Assembly (NCBI GenBank): GCA_019648995.1
Contig: BLXT01004960.1
Coordinates: 752,721-780,767 of the forward strand
Length of the DNA stretch: 28,047 nt
Direction: 5' to 3'
Source of the DNA: Plakobranchus ocellatus
Lineage: Eukaryota; Mollusca; Gastropoda; Plakobranchidae
The notes beneath the pieces were generated by a model that saw only the letters and a list, made by a program, of their open reading frames with translations, ran no database searches and was not told the DNA's origin. The position numbers and the translations under genes are program-made. Positions 22,501-28,047 of the stretch are shown here, one piece after another. Position 1 is the first letter of the stretch; every line of letters begins with the position of its first letter.

Positions 22501-24300
22501 GAGCCGTATCTGGCGCCATTTGATTGGCAACTGGATAAGCAAGGAGAAAAAAAAAATTTTGTCTTAAAATTGTCCAAATGAGTGTGAACTACAGTCGAAA
22601 TATAAACATTTAGAATCATGCTCATAGAATGTGCGCTCTAGAGATTGAACATAAACTCTAAACACTGATTTTTCCTCCTTGAAATATAATTTGTTGCATC
22701 AGAGTCATTACTACTGATCTAAGGCTATTTGCATAAAAAATCAAAATTGGCTCCAGATAACGTTGATAATAAAATTCTCATTAAGTGTAACTGCACACTG
22801 CCATTACCTTCAGAAGTATAAATCACAGGCCAAATAATATGATTTACATTTAATTATGGAATATTCACTTTGCTAATTTGCAAAGAAAATTACATTTTCT
22901 TTATAAAATCTTGAAAACTTTTATAAGGATCATATTGACAGAAAAAAAAAAATGATCAGTTTGAAAAATCTGTACACAAGATGGGGGTTTCATTATTTCC
23001 CTTGACAAAAATGACACATCAAACAAATGTCTCACCTTTAACGATGACCACACCATCTCGATCTGTGACAACTATGGCATGAAGATTTTCCACACTGAAA
23101 AGAAAAATGAAAATGGTATATCTCAAGTTTGCAGGGGGGGGAAGGGGGGAGAATGCACAAGTTCCATAATTTTCAAAACTTACAAGCTGCTTAGGTTGAG
23201 CTCAAAGTGAGATGAAAAGAGCTGCCACCGGTGTCAAGAAATAAGTTTCAAAATAAACTTACTCTGTAGCAGTTTAAAAACAAAAACAGATTGTCTATCG
23301 AAACCACAAACACCAATATATATGTTGCATAATGCGTTAAACCTTGACATTAGCAAACAGACAACGAAATATTAATTATCCTAGTTTGATTCTATAAAAT
23401 ACCAAATTATAAATTTGACATAAAAATTGTCCTAATACTTGGCTTTTCTAAAACTTGGTGGTGACTGTTATATCTAAGTAAGAAAATATACACGATAGCT
23501 AATCTTGTGTTTCCTAACCTGGCCATTTGCTTGTGCAGGTACGATTTTAAGTCCTGGGAAAGTAAGTTTAAATCAACAAAAATATGTTAGTAAAAAAAAT
23601 TTTTTGTTTTTTTTTATATATTTGTAATGATTTGATGTGAGAAAAAAAATTGGAATGAGGATGGAAAAAAGACAACAAATGATTGGTAAACAAGTTTTTG
23701 AGAAAATGAGAGGTCTAACCTTGAACAAGGATAAAAACAAAAAATAACAGACAAACTCTCTCTGGTTATATAAACACAACCAATGCACACAGTCATACAG
23801 ACTCTCATCCAATGCATCTCTCAGACCCATAGATTAAAACCTTTAACAAAAACATTCTAAAATTATTTTTTTAACTTATGAATATTGATACATATATTCA
23901 ATTGGAAAAAAATCTGGAATTTCAGAAAAATCCGGAGAATGCCCATCTCTGCTACTTGCTCTTCTTGTTATTTTTTTAGGACTGCACTCACAGTTCCATG
24001 ATTGGTGTTGCTAGAAATAGAATTATAAATTCTTCTTGAATGCCTTTGAGTTCTATTGCATATATTATATATCTATGTTGCTAATCAATATTTCTGAATC
24101 TTCTAATGCCATATATACTTTCACCTTCAAAAGGTCCATATCAAAATTAAGATGAGATTAAAATTTCATTGCATCTCAAAAATTACCACATGAAAAAAGA
24201 GAAAAAAAAGTCTATGAAATTTCACAAAAATAGTTGCAATCTGAATTGCATTTTTTTTTTCTTCTTATACAAAGTTTTGAAATATATCTACCTCCGTCAT
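19570..24300 (-). CDS. LAMTOR3: Ragulator complex protein LAMTOR3 (MEK partner 1), complete, six coding exons
   Basis: Role (family knowledge): a roadblock-fold subunit that pairs with LAMTOR2 in Ragulator on late endosomes/lysosomes, serving Rag GTPase-mTORC1 signalling and scaffolding MEK1-ERK. Seen: coding exons, in order of transcription, 24300-24292, 23553-23519, 23094-23036, 22530-22397, 21177-21114 and 19643-19570 (stop TAG). All have GT donors and AG acceptors and phases join without a break. The protein is 124 aa, the human length. Landmarks: MTE then DLKSYLHKQMA at the N terminus; SVENLHAIVVTDRDGVVIVK (first helix and strands of the roadblock fold); TALRQSFLSVFGIMTEQASK (central helix); NNSKIINFYDRF; PLLLHFIADRNANTG; then GLILELEHVLADVLQDV as the last helix. 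No signal peptide or membrane segment, as expected for a subunit held on membranes by LAMTOR1. Start choice: the ATG follows an in-frame TGA two codons earlier, and its 9-base exon ends in phase 0 exactly as exon 2 needs. Confidence 0.95.
19743..19933 (-). repeat. Nested ~21-bp repeat in LAMTOR3 intron 5
   Basis: Roughly nine units built on (G/A)CCTGTCGTTTGAGACA and variants (CCTACCACTTGAGACA, CCTGATGTTTGAGA). The series of four variants recurs in the same order, giving a higher-order period of about 82-84 bp present twice. Both reading frames on the - strand stay open across it, which reflects composition. Confidence 0.9.
20360..20774. mobile_element. Possible short TIR element (MITE) in LAMTOR3 intron 5
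   Basis: The left end TTAACACCTAAAGGACCG and the reverse complement of the right end (TTGACACCTTAAGGACTGG) match at about 15 of 18 positions. The left side contains three spaced copies (20369, 20419, 20462) of an AAAGGACCGGCGACAAGTAT-type motif followed by ACTCGCAAAAAA, with a near-palindromic AGTATACT core. The right side is G-rich. No target-site duplication is certain, and the TTAA at the left end may be part of one. Confidence 0.45.
21178..22396 (-). other. LAMTOR3 intron 4
   Basis: Bounded by GTAGGA (22396) and TTTATGACAG (21178). Contains the SINE and a + strand open stretch near 21880-22070, otherwise AT-rich. Confidence 0.8.
21263..21451 (-). mobile_element. tRNA-derived SINE, copy 2, with 13-bp target-site duplication
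   Basis: The element occupies about 21276-21438 on the - strand inside LAMTOR3 intron 4-5 sequence. Perfect 13-bp direct repeats AGAAGTATTGAGA flank it at 21263-21275 and 21439-21451. A box TGGCACAGTGG is at 21429-21419 and B box GGTTCGAGCC at 21375-21366. The shared body is CTGACGGAGGGCCTGAAAGT, and the 3' tail is TCAATCAAATCAA, a short simple-repeat tail. This fits LINE-mediated insertion of a pol III transcript (family knowledge). Confidence 0.9.
22531..23035 (-). other. LAMTOR3 intron 3
   Basis: AT-rich, no repeat or gene recognised. Splice sites are GTGAGA at 23035 and TTATCCAG ending at 22531. Confidence 0.8.
24292..24300 (-). CDS. LAMTOR3: LAMTOR3 first coding exon of three codons
   Basis: On the - strand this reads ATG ACG GAG followed by the donor GTAGAT. 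It supplies Met-Thr-Glu in phase 0 to the exon that begins Asp-Leu-Lys, matching the Met-Ala-Asp start of the human protein in length. A pyrimidine-rich stretch ending in TTTCAG lies at about 24367-24385 on the - strand. The transcribed exon may therefore begin there, with a further untranslated exon upstream, or it may be the transcript's own first exon. Confidence 0.8.
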
Positions 24301-24369
24301 GATGGGTCAGGGAACAGAGCTCTAGTCAGAGGTGCTAGTTGCGAACCAATTTTAGAAAATTTGCTCTGA

Positions 24370-26754
24370 AACAGAAACCAGTATGCAAAAATAATTTAAT
24401 GTGTGTTTTTTGCATGACAGTTTTTCACCTAATGGATGTTTGTCTAAAGCCCAGCCCAAGTGAATTGCAAGTAGCATTTCAAAGATAAAAAAAATTTCTT
24501 AGTTTTTGACATGATATAACAGGGCAACCCAAACCTGCGTTTTGTGTGCTTTTATAAGCTGAAAACTGGACACAAATTTTTTTTCCTGCATCAAGACATT
24601 TCATTCTTTTAAAGCTATAAGTATTAGATTAGTATAAAGCATTTGAATGAAGAAATTTATTTCTAAGGCGTTTAATACTGACCTCAAGACATCATTAATA
24701 GCCCTTTGCATAAAAATAATCATACAATGATAATGTAAAAAATTTTAATAAAAAAAAAACACATACACACACACAAAAAAAAAACAAATGAAAAAAACAA
24801 GAAAAGACAAGGCTAATGTTTGTTCTACAAGCTTGCAATGATCATGTTTTTCCCAAAGCAAAGTAAATACACAGCATCATGTGATATTAGTACTAAGTGT
24901 GTAAACAAAATGTAGTTTAACTTTCACTATCCCTATTATTACTTTACACATTGTTCCTCATGAACTGTCTTTTCTAAAGTAAAAAAGTGATTGCTGGCAA
25001 AAACGCACGATTTGATAAACATACAAATATCCATGTCCACTCTTTACTGCTTTGCCGGCAAAGTAAGCACAGAAAATAGGAAATGGATCACCTCCAATGC
25101 ACATTTGTGGAAGGAAAAGTGCTTTTTATAGATGGTGATGGAGGTGATGATGATGCCAATGAAGAGATAATGGTGATAATAAATAATGATGATGAAATTT
25201 TAAGGCCAGGCCGGTGTGGTTTCGGGCGATTTTTTCTTAAAAATATCGGTTTTGGTAAAAAATGTTCGTCAAACGTCTTCTGAAATGAACCCCATACACA
25301 AAAAAACGTTGATAAAGTAAATAGTCTAAAAAGCAACATTTCTGAGGCATGGTTAGTCCCTTTTTTTCACTAAAATGTGAAAAAAAAAACCCGCCAACTT
25401 TGAGCTTTTAGATCTCTACTATTGTCGCTACAAACTATATCACATTTGGTATTGTTGAAATCGCCCATTCAAGAACTGAACGAATCAAGTCTTTTTTCTT
25501 CCTTGTTTATCGTAAATCGGTATAATGATGATAATAATAAAGATGTGCTGGTGAAAGTGGGAAGACTTTTGATAATATAATGGTAGTTTCATCATTTTTT
25601 AACTGTCCAAAGCACTTTGAGCAAGTAATCTGAATCTGTTTAGCTGTAGGTAATATAATATAATCAGTAAAAAAACAAGAGTAGGCCTACTGAGCACACA
25701 AATTATAGGAATCCCAAACAATGTAAATAATGACAGTTGACACAAAAGGATTATTAACAATGTCAACAAGCAAACAATCTATCATAAAACTCAAGGAAAA
25801 CTCTTAAAATTTGCTAGCAGGAGTCTTTAAATTTGCATGCCGGCTAGATGAATAGGCCTAGCTCTGATCTAGTTATACCACAGAGATAAAAATAACTGCT
25901 ATTCTTCAACTGTACTGTTTTTTTGGCTCACAACGTCCAGGGACCAGTAAAAATTTTCATTAAATTTTTTGTAATAAATTTTAATATTGTGCTTGTGTAA
26001 CATTTGATTTAAATGTAGGAAAGGTCAACTGAGACACCCTGAGAGCTTTGGTGTATAGAGTGAGCTTGTTTGAAAAACATTTGAAAATTAAAAGTCACTG
26101 TGCCAGGTAGGGAAGGTTAAGAAATAATGTCAATGATAACCATTGTGGAAACACTTTTGATTATGCCTTCATAGCCATATTTCTGTGACGAAATGAAGGC
26201 AATTTAGTCAACTGTTGACAACTTTATGACTTTAAAAAATTACCAGCGATTACAAAAAAAAATTTAATCTAAAAACAACCTTATCTTTTCAAATTTTTGG
26301 AACAAAATGATCACTTCAGATCACCATCTTGGTTAAGGACATTAAGTTTTCTTTGTTAATTTTATCAGGTTTACTTCAGCCATTACGCCTGGTTAAAAAA
26401 TAAAACACATATGATCTCTAGATACTGTATTTTATTTTCAAATTATTAAATGGCTTTGCTGTAATATGACAGGTTTTTCAGCAATTAATTAAGAAATAAA
26501 ATGTAAGTCATCTATAGAAATTGTACTTTATGTTTAACTTATTAAGTGGCTAAGCTGCAGTATGTAAATTAACAGATAAATAAAATAATAATGACAAAAC
26601 GTTTAAAACATTGATAAAACATTCTTCCGTTCTTATTCATCCTGAACCTGTACCTCTATAAAATCTGGCCACTATCATGTGAGAGTTCAGATCTAGGGAC
26701 CTAAGGACCGCACTACTGCGGTATTACCGGTTAGTGATTAGTCTAGTTTTCATA
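24370..26754. other. Stretch upstream of LAMTOR3, no gene recognised
   Basis: AT-rich, with poly-A runs at 24750-24790 and a GAT/GAA-rich low-complexity block at about 25128-25197. The open frames at 25083-25339 on both strands derive from that block. The LAMTOR3 promoter presumably lies near its left end or further right, but no clear core promoter motif was identified. Confidence 0.45.
25128..25197. repeat. Degenerate GAT-type low-complexity block
   Basis: Imperfect GATGGTGATGGAGGTGATGA-like trinucleotides followed by GATAATAAATAATGATGATG. Confidence 0.8.
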
Positions 26755-26976
26755 GATTTACTGGGATAATCCAGGGGCAAGCCCACTGACTTCTAGATCT
26801 ACCTTCAAGTGCTACCAACGAAAAGAAGAGGTTGTGGGTATAAGATTGTGCTTTTTTGGTAGGAAAAAAGCACGATTTACGATAAAATTTGGCCTACGGC
26901 GGCTTCATTTTGTGGGTTGCTTGTGAAGGTAGATTTAACAGTCAGTGGGCCTGTCCCCGGATTATCTTGATTTACT
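26755..26976. mobile_element. Foldback element with 8-bp flanking direct repeats
   Basis: Arms at 26765-26812 (GATAATCCAGGGGCAAGCCC and on) and 26919-26966 are reverse complements at about 39 of 48 positions. Near the centre, 26845-26876 forms another hairpin whose stem includes a perfect GTGCTTTTTT/AAAAAAGCAC. GATTTACT occurs at 26755-26762 and 26969-26976, two bases outside each arm, as an 8-bp candidate target-site duplication. No coding content. Eight-base duplications fit hAT-like MITEs, but the ends are not diagnostic. Confidence 0.65.
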
Positions 26977-27141
26977 TTTCTTGCTTGCACATTGGGAAGT
27001 CTTACCATTGTTGAAATTGTATTTCATTTTTTACTTAATTGTATCAATATGGTCATGAACTAGATTCTAGATCTACTGTCGATGGCCCTGGCAAAAACTT
27101 GTGATGGCTAGACTAGTCACTAGGCCTAGGGCGAAACTTAC

Positions 27142-27735
27142 GATGGGTGTAAAAAAATCCCATGTGTTTCACAAGAACACGCTCACAGCGTCGGTCAAAA
27201 TTTATATTTTCTCTTTCTTTTCCTTCAGACTGTGAAGCAGATAAAAAAATATATTTACAAATCTGGATCTAAATGCAGAAATTTTGTCTCGGCCCGTCTA
27301 CTCTAGGTTGATGCCAAGTGTTTTGATGAGGAGATTTTGATGAATCGCATCCCACATGACCAAGAGATTGTAAACATACAGCCAGATTTTCTCCGCAATC
27401 GTATCGTTGCCAAATTGTAAATTAGTATTGATAAAATGTATTATTTGATTAGCACTCTGCTATGTTAATAATTATTAATAATCATTTCTGTTATATGTCC
27501 AATTATATTTTTTCATTTTAATAGCTCATAAACATGCTCCATAATATTTCAGGAAAGTATGTATGCATTGAATGATAAAAATAGTTCCCCCAGACTTAAT
27601 TATTAATAATTATTAGCCATTTTGTTTTATATCCGCTTCTAATAACGGTCCGTGTTTTAGACTCTAGACTATTTGTACCTTACGACTGCCGTTGGTGGCG
27701 AGAGTGAAGTCCCCCTGCTTCCTTGCCAGCGACAT
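27142..27735 (-). CDS. Two candidate 5' coding exons of an unidentified gene
   Basis: Not recognised. Candidate exon A is 27735-27679: a start in the context AAGATGT, then MSLARKQGDFTLATNGSRK, ending AAG|GTACAA in phase 0. This donor type resembles the verified AAG|GTACAC of the CDS gene. Candidate exon B is 27229-27142, preceded by the strong acceptor TTATCTGCTTCACAG and followed by the strong donor GTAAGT. It is open in the phase set by exon A and contains NFDRRCERVLVKHMGFFYTH. A CRE-like TGACGTGG lies about 25-30 bases upstream of the start. No third exon was found toward LAMTOR3. The joining of A to B is inferred only from splice sites and phase. Alternative open frames exist on the + strand over both places, so this is a hypothesis. 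Confidence 0.35.
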
Positions 27736-28047
27736 CTTACGCGAATTGATTACCACGTCATTTTCATGACACTGGATAGGATCTACTATCATTCGGACAA
27801 CAAAGTTTATATCTTAGTGTAAATAATGAACTTATCGTAGTTTCTCGCAAAGATGTAGACGCTTCCAAGGTAAATAGATGAGCATTTTCTCAAATTTAGA
27901 TATCATTTTACTTTAATAATTTTGCCTTTAAGACTATCTCAATATGAGGTGGCTGGTATGAATTTTGGAGGATTTGAGATGTCTACAAACTACACTTAGA
28001 CTCCATACGGATTGTTATTGTTACTATCTAGATATTATGTCTTTTTT

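Noticed and set aside
25083..25339. Open frames on both strands over the GAT-rich block
   Set aside because: Aspartate/asparagine- or serine-rich low-complexity translation of a degenerate trinucleotide repeat.
27679..27735. MSLARKQ... exon as the first exon of LAMTOR3
   Set aside because: Its phase would fit, but it adds 19 residues not seen in the family. The three-codon exon at 24292-24300 gives exactly the expected length.

Overview
This is eukaryotic, almost certainly animal, nuclear DNA. It is AT-rich, its genes are split by GT-AG introns, and most of it is intron or intergenic sequence with microsatellites, minisatellites and decayed transposable elements. A marine invertebrate, perhaps a mollusc or other lophotrochozoan, is my guess from repeat style and exon sequence. 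Nothing in the window proves the taxon. There are no bacterial-style operons, ribosome binding sites, CRISPR arrays or rRNA/tRNA genes.

Two genes are firmly identified from hand-spliced exons. (1) On the + strand, the last three coding exons of a CDS1/CDS2-type phosphatidate cytidylyltransferase (CDP-diacylglycerol synthase) lie at 3401-3535, 3862-3965 and 5041-5185. They hold the complete family signature, and the N-terminal two thirds lie upstream of the window. (2) On the - strand, a complete LAMTOR3 (MP1, Ragulator subunit) gene has six coding exons between 24300 and 19570. They give 124 aa, the same length as the human protein, and the first coding exon is only nine bases (Met-Thr-Glu). 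The two genes converge, with about 14.4 kb between their stop codons.

Layout. 1-3400: CDS-gene intron with a LINE remnant and a 30-bp minisatellite. 3401-6140: CDS-gene exons and putative 3' UTR. 6357-6591: a 56/63-bp tandem repeat. 6747-8118: a pogo/Tigger-like DNA element with TIRs and a TA duplication. 8120-12470: AT-rich, no gene seen. 12478-12828: a 74-bp tandem repeat. 13077-13208: a 66-bp duplication. 13960-14656: a 69-bp satellite with an assembly gap. 16051-16694: a LINE 3' end between short inverted repeats. 17150-17310: a tRNA-derived SINE. 19570-24300: LAMTOR3, whose introns carry a nested 21-bp repeat, a TIR element and a second SINE with a perfect 13-bp target-site duplication. 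26755-26976: a foldback element flanked by 8-bp direct repeats. 27142-27735: two possible coding exons of an unidentified - strand gene.

The two genes do not form a pathway unit. One makes CDP-diacylglycerol for phosphoinositide and cardiolipin synthesis. The other is a scaffold of the lysosomal mTORC1/MAPK platform. No previously undescribed system with convincing coding content was seen. The most unusual material is the set of mobile and tandem repeats.
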